The notes: a model not told the origin generated them from the letters alone. Counted from the first letter of the stretch, positions 36,441 to 45,857 are shown. The stretch is DNA of 64,000 bases from Methanogenium sp. S4BF (GCF_029633965.1 NZ_CP091277.1:124001-188000); one strand, 5' to 3'. A program made the numbers and translations.

Positions 36441-37357
36441 GAATCCCTGTGGTCTTTTTGTGTGTCAATGATTTGCTGAATGTTTTCTGCCAGTGCCAGT
36501 GCGGCTTCCTTGTCCGTCATGAGGGTATCCAGACGGATGGCCCCCTCTATCGGTTTTGGGTCCCGGATGTCCTGAACAAATACGTCGGTGAACTCCCGGT
36601 AGAGATCATAGGTTGACTGCCCGTTTGGTGCCATGTCCCATGCCATCATCAGTTCTGCAGCTGGCCCGCTCACCGGTATGTCACCAATAAACGGACTAAT
36701 TACTATCACAAACTGATCCTTGAGTGCTTCTTTCACTCCTTCACATTCAAGAATCGGTGAGATGCTGGTGACGGGGTTTGACGGTCCGATAATAACTGCA
36801 TCGGCATCACGGATTGCCTTTAAGACCTGTTCTGTTGCTATGGGTGTTTCACTGCATCTCCGTATGACTGCGTCTATTGTCACTGCTCCCCTGTGTCCGA
36901 CCCAGTATTCCTGGAAGTGCATCTCCGTACCATCGCTCTGGATGCAGGTTGTAACTTCAGTGTCGCACATGGGGAGAATGGTCGCATCACACTGGAGACG
37001 GGATGAGAGATGCTGTGTCGCCTCTGTGAGTGTAATCCCTGAGCGGAGCATCTCTGCCCGTGCAATGTTGACCGCACGGTCCCTGTCCCCGAGGGTAACC
37101 GGTTCGGGACACCCGATTCTCTCAAGAAATTCACTGGTGATGGTGGTGTCATCTTGGATACCCCACCATCTGTCTGTGTCAAGGAGTCCTGCAAAGAGGT
37201 ACATCACTGTGTCAATGTCTGGTGAAAGGTGACTGCCGGAGAACCACATGTCCTCTGCTGTGTTTACAATGACTGTCATCTCATGGTCTGCAATGAGCGT
37301 CCGGTATCCCCGCATCAGTTTGGGGGTGCCTGTCCCGCCGGAGAGGAAAGTTATCAT
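36437..37357 (-). CDS. cofD: 2-phospho-L-lactate transferase (F420 biosynthesis)
   Basis: Transfers the phospholactyl moiety from the guanylylated intermediate to Fo, giving F420-0, the core step of coenzyme F420 synthesis. The 306-residue protein has the ITFLSGGTGTPKLM phosphate loop, VNTAEDMWFSG, PDIDTVMYLFAG with the essential Asp, LGDRDRAVNI and IIGPSNPVTSI. All expected motifs are intact, so this, not the paralogue downstream, is the likely functional enzyme. Start set at 37357 by the family N-terminus; an extension to 37555 would run back through the promoter and the HD gene. Confidence 0.94.
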   Translation of the reverse strand: MITFLSGGTGTPKLMRGYRTLIADHEMTVIVNTAEDMWFSGSHLSPDIDTVMYLFAGLLDTDRWWGIQDDTTITSEFLERIGCPEPVTLGDRDRAVNIARAEMLRSGITLTEATQHLSSRLQCDATILPMCDTEVTTCIQSDGTEMHFQEYWVGHRGAVTIDAVIRRCSETPIATEQVLKAIRDADAVIIGPSNPVTSISPILECEGVKEALKDQFVIVISPFIGDIPVSGPAAELMMAWDMAPNGQSTYDLYREFTDVFVQDIRDPKPIEGAIRLDTLMTDKEAALALAENIQQIIDTQKDHRDS

Positions 37358-37411
37358 GTGACACAATAGTTTTATCACTAAATATATGTTGATTCTTAAC
37401 TGAAGACAGAG
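37358..37411. promoter_or_regulatory. Shared divergent promoter cofD / HD hydrolase
   Basis: The 54-bp gap has a near-symmetrical AT core AAATATATG (37379-37387), 25-33 bp from the HD-gene ATG and 22-30 bp from the cofD ATG. No ribosome site precedes cofD, consistent with a leaderless transcript; a weak GAAGACAGAG precedes the HD gene. Confidence 0.6.
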
Positions 37412-38617
37412 ATGAAGACAATAAAAGACCCTGTACATGGCCATGTCCGTGTATCCGACGAGCTCCTTCCTCTTCTTGATGCTCCCCATGTGCAGCGCCT
37501 CCGGTATATCCGCCAACTTGGTTTTTCGCATCTGGTATACCCTGGTGCAAACCATTCACGGTTTGAACACTCTGTCGGGACAATGCATCTGGCAGGAGCT
37601 ATGGGCCGCGAACTTGAATTTGACGCCGATGAATGCCTTCTCACCGAGGCGGCCGGTCTTCTTCATGATATTGGGCACGGACCGTTTTCACATGCAACAG
37701 AACCGTTGCTCACTGAATTCTGTGGAAGAGGGCACGATGATATCGCACCTCTGCTGATTGAGGATCTGGCTCCCGTTCTTTCCGGGGCCGGAGTTGACCC
37801 GGAGGAGGTTGCGGCGATGGTAAACGGCACCCATCGGTATGCAGGAATCATCCATGGAGATCTTGATGTTGACCGGATGGACTATCTGATGCGCGATGCG
37901 CATTACACAGGTGTCCCGTATGGCACGGTGGATCCTGACCGGCTGATTCACAGCAGTGCGATAAGTGACGAATCCGGCTTGTACCTTAGGGAAAACGGTA
38001 TAAACTCTGCAGAATCTCTGCTTCTTGCGCGAACACTGATGCGTCCCTCTGTCTATTTTCATCATGTGTCACGGATTGCAGAATCGATGATCCTCATTGC
38101 AAGTCTCTCGCATGCCTCCGCACCGGGAGGGGATGCCTACGATGAACTGATGCGGATGAATGATTTCTCGTTTATCGCTGCACTACTCTCATCGCCTTCA
38201 GAAGCGGCTGTCAGCCTGACACAGCGCGTTCTTGACCGCCGGCTCTATAAACGTGCTCTCTATGTGGGTCAGGATCAGGTGAATGCAGAGGAATACCGAC
38301 AGGGAATCACGGTCATCCGGTCAAGGGTAATTGCAGAGGAGATTGCTGCTGAGGCAGGGGTTGATGAGATGTCCGTTCTTGTGGATATCCCTGCCTTTCC
38401 CTCAGAGATGCGGATGGGGGTTCTGGTCAGAAACCATTATGATCTGACATCTCTTGAAGAGCTCTCCCCCCTCCTGACTGCTCTCAACAAAGCACGAAGA
38501 AGTCAGTGGCGTCTGGGGATTTATACCATACCAGGTCAGCAGAATGCCGTCGCGGATGCAGCAGGCAGGGTATTATCGATCAAAAAGCCAACTAAACAGG
38601 ACAGACTAATTCTATAG
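37412..38617 (+). CDS. HD-domain phosphohydrolase (SAMHD1/dGTPase-like)
   Basis: A 401-residue HD-superfamily enzyme. The metal-binding residues are visible: HSRFEHSVGTMHLA, LLHDIGHGPFSHATE and DVDRMDYLMRDAHYTG, the last being the signature of the SAMHD1/YdhJ-type group. The start MKTIKDPVHGHVRV is also typical of that group. It probably cleaves dNTPs or another nucleotide. The gene is 18 bp upstream of ubiX on the same strand, so may be read through with the mevalonate genes, though no functional link is known. Confidence 0.9.
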   Translation: MKTIKDPVHGHVRVSDELLPLLDAPHVQRLRYIRQLGFSHLVYPGANHSRFEHSVGTMHLAGAMGRELEFDADECLLTEAAGLLHDIGHGPFSHATEPLLTEFCGRGHDDIAPLLIEDLAPVLSGAGVDPEEVAAMVNGTHRYAGIIHGDLDVDRMDYLMRDAHYTGVPYGTVDPDRLIHSSAISDESGLYLRENGINSAESLLLARTLMRPSVYFHHVSRIAESMILIASLSHASAPGGDAYDELMRMNDFSFIAALLSSPSEAAVSLTQRVLDRRLYKRALYVGQDQVNAEEYRQGITVIRSRVIAEEIAAEAGVDEMSVLVDIPAFPSEMRMGVLVRNHYDLTSLEELSPLLTALNKARRSQWRLGIYTIPGQQNAVADAAGRVLSIKKPTKQDRLIL

Positions 38618-38635
38618 AGACAGGCCGGTAAAGAT

Positions 38636-39187
38636 ATGAAGAAACGATTTGTTGTGGCAGTTACCGGTGCAAGCGGTATGGTGTATGCACGGCGCCTTCT
38701 GGAAGTGCTCCAGGACAAAGCAGAAGTGCATCTCATCATATCGGATATTGCACTGCGTATCGCTGAATATGAAGGGGTGGATTTCTCCGGGTTTGATGTT
38801 GTCTATGCAGATAATGACAATATGTTCGCCGATCTTGCGAGCGGGTCATTCCGGTATGACGGCATGGTCATCATTCCGTGCAGTATGAAGACGCTTGCTG
38901 CTATTGCTTCAGGATTTTCGGATAATCTTATTACACGAACGGCAGATGTCTGCCTGAAAGAGAGAAGAACGTGTATTCTGATGCCCCGTGAGATGCCCCT
39001 TTCCCGGATTCACCTGAAGAATATGCTCTGCCTTGATGAAGCAGGAGCCACAATCATGGTTATCAGCCCGGCATTTTACACACGGCCGCAATCAATCGAG
39101 GACCTTGTCGATATGGTGGTGGCCCGTGTCCTTGATCATATGAATGTCGACCATACCCTCAGTACACGATGGAAAGGTGAATATTAA
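38636..39187 (+). CDS. ubiX: Flavin prenyltransferase, UbiX family
   Basis: Makes prenylated FMN, the cofactor of UbiD decarboxylases, from FMN and dimethylallyl phosphate. The 183-residue Rossmann-like flavoprotein starts KRFVVAVTGASGMVYARRLL, with the family segments GMVIIPCSMKTLAAIASGFSDNLI (read as IIPCSMKTLA) and LMPREMPLSRIHLKNM. It shares one base with the next gene (TAATG at 39185-39189), a UbiD homologue, so enzyme and cofactor maker are co-produced. Confidence 0.94.
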   Translation: MKKRFVVAVTGASGMVYARRLLEVLQDKAEVHLIISDIALRIAEYEGVDFSGFDVVYADNDNMFADLASGSFRYDGMVIIPCSMKTLAAIASGFSDNLITRTADVCLKERRTCILMPREMPLSRIHLKNMLCLDEAGATIMVISPAFYTRPQSIEDLVDMVVARVLDHMNVDHTLSTRWKGEY

Positions 39188-40428
39188 TGCGAACGTTTAT
39201 CGAAAAAATGCGCGGGGAAGGACGGGTCATCGATATTGAAGAGCCCTGTTCAACCGTCTTTGAAGCCCCGAAACTGGCCAGTGAAACCGACGATCTCCTC
39301 TTCTTCCATAAGCTGGACGGCAACAGAAAGGGTGTAATGAATGTGACGGCATCGCGTGCCTCCCTCTCCTGCGCCCTTGGGATTCCTGAACATGATATTG
39401 TGCCCCGCCTGGCAGCCACCGGGCAGAATGGAATGATTACGGAAGGGAAACGCCTGAATATGAGTGTACCGGATCTGAACAGTCTTCCGGTGATGAAACA
39501 TTTCCCTCTTGATGCGGGAAGATATCTGACATCAGCGATCGTCTTTTCACAATATGGCGGGGTTGAAAATGCATCCATCCACCGGATGCAGGTCCTTGAT
39601 GAGAAGCGGCTTGCGGCCCGGCTCGTAGAAGGGAGGCATACACATTCCCTTCTCCAGGATGCCCTTTCCGATGGAGAACGCCTGCCGGTTGCCATAACAA
39701 TCGGTACTCATCCGGCAGTGACGTTTGCCTCCTGCACCCGCGTACCGCAGGGAAAAGAGATGCAGTATGCTGCTGAGCTGCTTGGCGGTGAGATCGAGTT
39801 AAACACCTGTTCACATGGTGTGCGGGTCCCGGATGCAGAGATCGTGCTGGAAGGGTATATTGGAAGTGAGACCACCGAGGAAGGTCCTTTCGTGGATATT
39901 ACCGGGACCTATGATCCGGTTCGACAGGGTCCGGTGATTGAGATCACCGGGATGCACATGAAGCCCGATGCAATCTATCACGGGATTCTTCCGGCCGGTA
40001 ATGAGCATAAAATCCTGATGGGCATGCCGTATGAACCGAAGATCTTCCAGGCAGTTGCCGGTGTTACGCGGGTGAAAAATGTGGTTCTTACAACCGGTGG
40101 GTGCGGATATCTGCATGGCATTGTCCAGATAAAAAAGAGCACGCAGGGGGATGCAAAAAATGCTATCATGGCGGCCTTCGCTGCTCATACGTCCCTGAAA
40201 CATGTTGTGGTGGTTGATGAGGATATCAACCCGTTCCGGATGGAGGATGTGGAGTATGCTATTGCAACCCGCGTGCGTGCAGACCGTGATGTGATGATCA
40301 TCGAAGGAGTCCGTGGGTCATCTCTGGACCCCTGCCGTATTGGTGACGGGACCAATGTGAAGATGGGAATTGATGCGACAATGGTCATGGGAGAAGAAGA
40401 GAAGTTTATCAGAGCTGAATGGGACTGA
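39187..40428 (+). CDS. UbiD-family decarboxylase, likely anhydromevalonate phosphate decarboxylase
   Basis: A 413-residue prenyl-FMN-dependent decarboxylase. UbiD landmarks include SAIVFSQYGGVENASIHRM (split as IVFSQYGGVENASIHRM), TIGTHPAVTFASCTRVP, ETTEEGPFVDITGTYD with catalytic Glu/Asp, and VVVDEDINPFRMEDVEYAIATR. Position directly after ubiX and 6 bp before an aconitase-X gene fits the archaeal modified mevalonate route, in which trans-anhydromevalonate 5-phosphate is decarboxylated to isopentenyl phosphate. The assignment to that step is by gene context; other UbiD substrates cannot be excluded from sequence alone. Confidence 0.87.
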   Translation: MRTFIEKMRGEGRVIDIEEPCSTVFEAPKLASETDDLLFFHKLDGNRKGVMNVTASRASLSCALGIPEHDIVPRLAATGQNGMITEGKRLNMSVPDLNSLPVMKHFPLDAGRYLTSAIVFSQYGGVENASIHRMQVLDEKRLAARLVEGRHTHSLLQDALSDGERLPVAITIGTHPAVTFASCTRVPQGKEMQYAAELLGGEIELNTCSHGVRVPDAEIVLEGYIGSETTEEGPFVDITGTYDPVRQGPVIEITGMHMKPDAIYHGILPAGNEHKILMGMPYEPKIFQAVAGVTRVKNVVLTTGGCGYLHGIVQIKKSTQGDAKNAIMAAFAAHTSLKHVVVVDEDINPFRMEDVEYAIATRVRADRDVMIIEGVRGSSLDPCRIGDGTNVKMGIDATMVMGEEEKFIRAEWD

Positions 40429-40434
40429 TATATA

Positions 40435-41607
40435 ATGTACCTTGATTCAGATGATGAAAAGGTTCTTGCGGGAGAATACGGCGAAACCCGCAGGAAGATG
40501 ATGGAGATTCTTGTTGCTCTTGGAAAAGTCTTCGGGGCAGAGAAGTTTGTGCCAATCACCAGCGCACAGGTGGCAGGTGCATCATATAAGACGATAGGTA
40601 AATGGGGTCTCGAATGGCTGAGAAGTCTTGATGCACGGGTGGCTGTGCCCGCTGTTCTTAATCCAATCGGGATGCCGCGTGAACGATGGCAGGAGATGGG
40701 CATTCCCTCTGATTTTGCAGAGAAACAGAACGCTGTTCTGGATGCATACCGGCGGCTGGGAGTTAAACTGGAGTGCACCTGCACACCGTATTATATCAAC
40801 CGGACATCATACGGAGAACATATTGCATGGTCTGAGTCGTCTGCTGTGTCCTATGCGAACTCGGTAATCGGTGCCCGGACGAATCGTGAGGGTGGTCCTT
40901 CTGCCCTTGCTGCTGCAATTATCGGGAAGACGCCGTTTTATGGTCTGCATATCTGGGAGAACAGGATGCCGCAGGTGGCATTCCGGATTGAAGCGGAAGA
41001 AACGCTCCATGCCCGCCATTATGGTGCCATCGGGTATCTCGCCGGAAAGGTGGCGGGCAACCGTGTGCCGTTCTTTTATGGAATACGGCCAAATCGCGAC
41101 CAGCTGAAGGCACTTGGCGCTGCAATGGCTGCCAGTGGGGCAGTGGCGCTGTATCACGTTGAGGGTATCACCCCTGATTCCCGTGTGCTGCAGGAACGAG
41201 GGACTGATATATCCGCACTGGAAACGATCACCATTACCGGGGAAGAGATTGAGGCAGTCTTTGAGGAACGGACTGTTGATGCGGTGGCAATTGGGTGTCC
41301 GCACTGCTCAGAGGATGAACTGGAGGAGATTGCAGGGCTACTGAAGGGGAAAAAGGTAATAAAACCATTGTACATCTTTGCTGCACGGGGTGTGGCGCAG
41401 GCACATCCCAATCTTGTTGGAAGAATTGAGCAGTCCGGTGCACGAGTGTGGGAGGATACCTGTATTGTTGTTTCGCCCGGAATGGATCACTTTGACACGA
41501 TAATGGTCAATTCGGGTAAGGCATTTGCGTATGTACCGAATATGTGCGGTGCAGCGGCGGTCCTTGGATCTACTGAGGAATGTATTGCTGCTGCTCTGGG
41601 CGAATAA
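40435..41607 (+). CDS. Aconitase X large subunit, phosphomevalonate dehydratase
   Basis: A 390-residue catalytic subunit of the aconitase-X family, expected to dehydrate (R)-5-phosphomevalonate to trans-anhydromevalonate 5-phosphate. Cysteines that would ligate the Fe-S cluster are in CTCTPYY, GCPHCSEDE and NMCGAAAVLGS. TSAQVAGASYKTIG and TNREGGPSALAAAIIG are family hallmarks. It ends the operon ubiX-ubiD-acnX. The small subunit, normally a separate protein of about 130 residues in Archaea, is not found nearby and must be encoded elsewhere. Confidence 0.9.
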   Translation: MYLDSDDEKVLAGEYGETRRKMMEILVALGKVFGAEKFVPITSAQVAGASYKTIGKWGLEWLRSLDARVAVPAVLNPIGMPRERWQEMGIPSDFAEKQNAVLDAYRRLGVKLECTCTPYYINRTSYGEHIAWSESSAVSYANSVIGARTNREGGPSALAAAIIGKTPFYGLHIWENRMPQVAFRIEAEETLHARHYGAIGYLAGKVAGNRVPFFYGIRPNRDQLKALGAAMAASGAVALYHVEGITPDSRVLQERGTDISALETITITGEEIEAVFEERTVDAVAIGCPHCSEDELEEIAGLLKGKKVIKPLYIFAARGVAQAHPNLVGRIEQSGARVWEDTCIVVSPGMDHFDTIMVNSGKAFAYVPNMCGAAAVLGSTEECIAAALGE

Positions 41608-41708
41608 CCCTGCCCCCACCCTTCTTTTATTCGTGAATACGATTTACCGGTGAATTGAGGAAGGTCTTATTTTTCAAAAAGAATTCTTTATTATTATCAC
41701 TTTTTTCT

Positions 41709-41736
41709 GAGCATCAAATTGGGATGCTCATTTTTT
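41709..41736 (+). terminator. Hairpin plus U-tract terminator of the mevalonate operon
   Basis: GAGCATC (41709-41715) and GATGCTC (41723-41729) form a 7-bp stem with a 7-nt loop, followed one base later by T6 (41731-41736) on the plus strand. It overlaps the 3' end of the convergent HEAT gene, whose stop is at 41714-41716. Confidence 0.55.
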
Positions 41737-42385
41737 GCATTTCATCCCTGCTTTCGATTTGTTTTACCGCCTGAGTGACTTCTTCCTGAATATCGGTGTC
41801 ATTGAGACATTCTTTTAGTGCTTTGATTACTCGATCCCCCTTAAATGTCACGAGTGCATGTGCTGCAGCAACTTTCACCTTTTTTTCTCCATCTTTTAGC
41901 AGACCGATGAGTGGTCCCACTGCGCGTTCATCACCGATTGATGCCAATGCCTCAATTGTTGCGATTCTGACTTTTGTTTTCTCATCGTTCAATAATTTTA
42001 TGAGCGGGTTTACGGCCCTTTTATCTCCTATCCTCCCGAGTCCTGTTGCAGCCCCTGTTCTCAGCCACTGCTCCTCACTGGCCAGACAATGTATCAGGGG
42101 CATGACTGCTCTTTTGTCACCAATCGTTCCTAATGATTTGGCGGCAATCCAGCTTACGTCGACATATTCATCCGAAAGTGCTTCTATGAGAGGTTCGACT
42201 GCTTCACTGGCATGCATTCCCCCCAGCATCTGGGCGGCTTTCCATCTGAACGTAAGATTTTCACTTTTTAGAAATTCGATGAGCTCGTGAATCGTATCTC
42301 TTCTTTTTTTTTCAGAATCCTCTTCAGGAGGACTATCTTTTACAGTGGTTTCGGTGGGATGTTGCATGGTAAACCACAACGCCAT
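41714..42385 (-). CDS. HEAT-repeat (PBS-lyase-like) protein
   Basis: A 223-residue protein with about five 31-residue HEAT repeats of the form AVxPLIxxLxDExxxVRxxAAxALGxIGDxRA, for example AVNPLIKLLNDEKTKVRIATIEALASIGDERA (split: AVNPLIKLL, NDEKTKVRIA). The N-terminal 35 residues are charged and the C-terminus is coiled. No enzymatic motif. It probably mediates protein contact. Two in-frame ATGs exist, 42385 and 42367; neither has a good ribosome site. Confidence 0.85.
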   Translation of the reverse strand: MALWFTMQHPTETTVKDSPPEEDSEKKRRDTIHELIEFLKSENLTFRWKAAQMLGGMHASEAVEPLIEALSDEYVDVSWIAAKSLGTIGDKRAVMPLIHCLASEEQWLRTGAATGLGRIGDKRAVNPLIKLLNDEKTKVRIATIEALASIGDERAVGPLIGLLKDGEKKVKVAAAHALVTFKGDRVIKALKECLNDTDIQEEVTQAVKQIESRDEMQKMSIPI

Positions 42386-43063
42386 TGTGGCAACAGAATA
42401 CTTAAATATGATCTACAAATTCCGGGCTTAGGTATTTTTTAACTTTAGTGATTGCCGCGTAGCATGTTGTTTGGGTCGGAGGTTTATTGCATAAATTGGG
42501 ATTGACGTTGTAAATAAATCGTATTCTCCGGAAATACTGTACTATGTAAAAATTACCGGTATGGGATGGGGTTATCGGTGATTAGATGAATTGTCTGACT
42601 GGTATCTGCCGGTTTTTTAGATGCCCAATCGGGAGTGAATTTCATATTGTTAGTCCCTGCACGGCGGTGGGGTGCATGGTATCTTTTCTGCTGACAGTCA
42701 CCCTCTCGTGCATGAACGGTATGAATTTTAAAATTGTTAAAGAAGGAATCAAAATTTCTTCTTCATTGCATGAAAGATAATAATACTTATTCAATGGGTC
42801 CTGCCGGTCTTTTCTGCAATTGATTCAGGAAAAACGATCATTCTGCTGGGTGACCTTCCATGACACATAATTCATGGATTTGAAATGAGTGAACAATTGA
42901 AAATGGTGTTATTTTCTATCTATATTGATATTGATTAATTCACTATTGATTTTGCAGCTGATACTATTGATTATATGGGTGTCTGTTGTAGAATTCAGTT
43001 AATAATTAATAGTGATGGAAATTAATTTCCTTCTCTGAAATGTGGAGATGATGATTTAATACT
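42386..43063. other. 678-bp intergenic region upstream of amt
   Basis: AT-rich, with no convincing gene (a 64-residue frame at 42586-42780 is unconvincing). ACTATTGATT occurs twice, near 42941 and 42963, and an NrpR-type operator lies at the right end (see that entry). Confidence 0.5.
43017..43030. promoter_or_regulatory. NrpR-type nitrogen operator upstream of amt
   Basis: GGAAATTAATTTCC is a perfect 14-bp palindrome and an exact match to GGAA-N6-TTCC, the operator bound by the methanogen nitrogen repressor NrpR. It lies between a TATA-like TTAATAATTAA (42999-43009) and the amt ATG at 43064, covering the predicted transcription start (about 43028-43032). That is the place for a repressor that is released under nitrogen limitation. 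Confidence 0.8.
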
Positions 43064-44263
43064 ATGGAAACTGGCACGATTATGATTAATTCGGCGTTCA
43101 TACTCATATGCACTGCAATGGTTATCCTGATGACGCCAGGGGTAGGTTTTTTCTATGGAGGCCTTGTCAGAAAAAAAAATCTGATATCAATGCTGACGCT
43201 TTCTTTTGTTTCAATTGCACTGGTATCTGTACAATGGGTAGTGATTGGTTACAGTCTCACGTTCGGTCCTGATATTGGGGGGTTAATCGGGGGCCCTGAC
43301 TATTTCATGCTCCAGGGTGTTGGCATGTCGGGTGAGCCTGTGCCTGATATGCTTTTCATGATGTTTCAGCTGTCATTTGCGGCAATAACTCTTGCAATTA
43401 TTACATCCGCTGTTGCTGAGAGAGTAAGGCTCAGCTCTTTTATCATATTCGGCCTTTTATGGACGACATTTATCTATGATCCACTGGCACACTGGGTGTG
43501 GGGCGGCGGCTGGGCATCTTCTTTGGGAGTTCTGGATTTTGCAGGCGGAATTGTGGTTCACATAGGGGCAGGGTTTGGCGCTCTCGCACTTGCACTTGTC
43601 ATAGGATCACGACTTGGGTTTGGAGAGCACAATATTGAACCTCATAACATACCCCTGACGCTGCTCGGCGGTGCACTGCTCTGGTTCGGCTGGTTTGGGT
43701 TTAATGCGGGAAGTGCTCTTGCAGTAAATGAAGTTGCAATAAATGCATTTGCGGTAACAAACATATCCGCAGCAGCGGGTGCATTATCCTGGATGTTTGC
43801 ATCCTGGATTCATGGAAAACCAAGTTCTCTCGGTATGATCTCCGGTGCAATTGCAGGTCTTGGCGCAATAACGCCGGCTGCAGGATTTGTGGGCCCCATG
43901 TCTGCAATATGTATCGGGACCATATCCGGGATATTATGTTATGGGGCTCTTCTGTTTAGACTTGAACACAACTGGGATGAATCGCTGGATGCATGGGCAA
44001 TCCATGGTGTTGGCGGATTATGGGGGACAATTGCCCTTGGCATATTTGCCGTACCTGCAATCGGCGGAATAAGCGGTCTCCTTTCTGGCGGCAGCTCCCA
44101 GATTGGACTTCAGATTGCCGGTGCACTTGCGGCAGTGCTATTCGCATTTGTTGGGACGTTTATCCTGGCAAAAGCAGTCGATATGGCATTTGGCCTCCGG
44201 GTCACAAAAGACGAGGAGTATGTCGGACTCGATATTGCACAGCATGGTGAGACGATAAACTGA
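43064..44263 (+). CDS. amt: Ammonium transporter Amt
   Basis: A 399-residue membrane channel for ammonium uptake with about eleven helices. The N-terminus [33 protein letters not shown] (hallmarks: [11 protein letters not shown]) fits the family. The [21 protein letters not shown] and [18 protein letters not shown] segments (pore His and Asp region) and the [10 protein letters not shown] motif with the second pore His are intact. Unlike many archaeal amt genes, no glnK follows; downstream lies the unrelated convergent sulP. Expression is probably NrpR-controlled through the palindrome at 43017-43030. Confidence 0.96.
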   Translation: METGTIMINSAFILICTAMVILMTPGVGFFYGGLVRKKNLISMLTLSFVSIALVSVQWVVIGYSLTFGPDIGGLIGGPDYFMLQGVGMSGEPVPDMLFMMFQLSFAAITLAIITSAVAERVRLSSFIIFGLLWTTFIYDPLAHWVWGGGWASSLGVLDFAGGIVVHIGAGFGALALALVIGSRLGFGEHNIEPHNIPLTLLGGALLWFGWFGFNAGSALAVNEVAINAFAVTNISAAAGALSWMFASWIHGKPSSLGMISGAIAGLGAITPAAGFVGPMSAICIGTISGILCYGALLFRLEHNWDESLDAWAIHGVGGLWGTIALGIFAVPAIGGISGLLSGGSSQIGLQIAGALAAVLFAFVGTFILAKAVDMAFGLRVTKDEEYVGLDIAQHGETIN

Positions 44264-44285
44264 CCTGCTGAAATGATCCGAATCC

Positions 44286-44300
44286 TTTTTTGCCGTTTTT
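44286..44300 (+). terminator. U-tract terminator after amt
   Basis: Two T runs, T6 at 44286-44291 and T5 at 44296-44300, lie 23-37 bp downstream of the amt stop codon, as in archaeal oligo-U terminators. Confidence 0.4.
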
Positions 44301-44408
44301 CGATGAGAGTGCTATGGTGATTTGTGATGTATGGGATTCAACTGAATTCGCAATTATTCTGAATAACAGGGGATATATCCTGAATTCATGTTTGAACAAA
44401 TCCTGACT

Positions 44409-45857
44409 TCAGGAAAATCCCTTATCAAGCGTCTTCTGGCTTTCTGTATCGAGGCCGGTAACATAAACTGATTTGTTTTCCTGCTGATATTTGTCAATAA
44501 CTCTGGCAATTGCCTCAACAGCAGAGTGATCCCATATATGGGAATTTTGAAAGTCGATCTCAATTCTCCCCGGGTCTCCGGAAAAATCAAAAAGATCAAT
44601 GAATGCGGCCATTGTTCCAAAGAAAAGCTGCCCTTTTACGGTATAAATTTTCACTCCGTCTTCCATGGCAACTCCTGAAACGGATATAGCGGACATTTTC
44701 CACGCCATGGCAAGTGCGGCAAGCACAACACCGGTGAGTACACCCTTTGCAAGATCATGGGTGTAGACAACAATGGCTATCGTTGCAATCATAACAAATG
44801 CATCGCTCCGGGGGATTTTGGCGATGTCTTTCACAGATTGCCATTCAAATGTGCCTATTGCAACCATGATCATAACGCCTACAAGTGCTGCCATGGGGAT
44901 CTGTGCCACAAGATCCCCAAGAACAATAATCAGAAAAATCAGGAAAAGGCCGGCAGTCATTGAAGAAAGCCTTCCTCTTCCTCCGGATGTTACATTAATG
45001 ACGGACTGGCCTATCATTGCGCATCCGGCCATACCTCCGAAAAAACCGGTAATGAAGTTTGCAATGCCCTGTCCCTTTACTTCCCGGTCTTTATTGCTTT
45101 TTGTACCGATCATTTCATCAATGATTGATGCCGTCAGGAGTGATTCAAGAAGCCCAACGATAACCAGCGTTGCAGAATACGGGAGGATGATTAAAAGTGT
45201 TTCAATGCTTATCGGCACCATTGGAAGATGAAACAGGGGGAGTGTCTTGGTAATTGTACCTAAATCTCCGACTGTCAGCACATGCAACCCTGTTCCGATT
45301 GCAATTGCAGTCATGAGAGTGATGGCGATAAGGGGTGCGGGCACTGCCCGTGTGAAGCGGGGCAGCAACAGGATAATTGCGATTGTTGCTGCAGTCATTG
45401 CATATACGGGGAGTGTGGCGCCAATTAAAAACGGGATCTGGGCGAGGAAAATCAGAATTGCAAGGGAATTTACAAAGCCAAGCACTACTGAATATGGAAT
45501 GAATGAAATAAACCGGCCCACTTTCAAAAGACCAAGGCAAAATTGAATAATTCCGGTCAGGATGGTTGCTGCCAGGAGATATTCGAGTCCGAAATCCCGG
45601 ACAAGAATAACCATCACCAGTGCCATTGAGCCCGTTGCAGCCGAAATCATGCCTGGCCGTCCTCCTGCAACGGATATTACAACTGCAATACAGAATGACG
45701 CATACAGGCCGACCATTGGATCAACGCCGGCGATGATTGAAAAGGCAATTGCTTCGGGAATCAATGCAAGTGCAACGGTAATTCCTGCAAGTATGTCACC
45801 TCTGATATTTGAGAACCATTCGTCTTGTATTGTCTGCGCGTTCAAGGGATGTTTCAC
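44409..45857 (-). CDS. SulP-family anion transporter with STAS domain
   Basis: A 482-residue inner-membrane carrier for sulfate, bicarbonate or another small anion. The N-terminus [24 protein letters not shown] is the SulP signature (core [20 protein letters not shown]). About twelve to fourteen helices follow, then a cytoplasmic STAS domain (about 390-482) with [19 protein letters not shown]. It starts with GTG at 45857; no ATG is in frame near. It converges with amt. Sulfate assimilation is rare in methanogens, so bicarbonate is a reasonable alternative. Confidence 0.9.
   Translation of the reverse strand: MKHPLNAQTIQDEWFSNIRGDILAGITVALALIPEAIAFSIIAGVDPMVGLYASFCIAVVISVAGGRPGMISAATGSMALVMVILVRDFGLEYLLAATILTGIIQFCLGLLKVGRFISFIPYSVVLGFVNSLAILIFLAQIPFLIGATLPVYAMTAATIAIILLLPRFTRAVPAPLIAITLMTAIAIGTGLHVLTVGDLGTITKTLPLFHLPMVPISIETLLIILPYSATLVIVGLLESLLTASIIDEMIGTKSNKDREVKGQGIANFITGFFGGMAGCAMIGQSVINVTSGGRGRLSSMTAGLFLIFLIIVLGDLVAQIPMAALVGVMIMVAIGTFEWQSVKDIAKIPRSDAFVMIATIAIVVYTHDLAKGVLTGVVLAALAMAWKMSAISVSGVAMEDGVKIYTVKGQLFFGTMAAFIDLFDFSGDPGRIEIDFQNSHIWDHSAVEAIARVIDKYQQENKSVYVTGLDTESQKTLDKGFS

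Noticed and set aside
42586-42780. 64-residue frame upstream of amt
   Set aside because: Lies in AT-rich leader DNA with no ribosome site; sequence unlike any known small protein.
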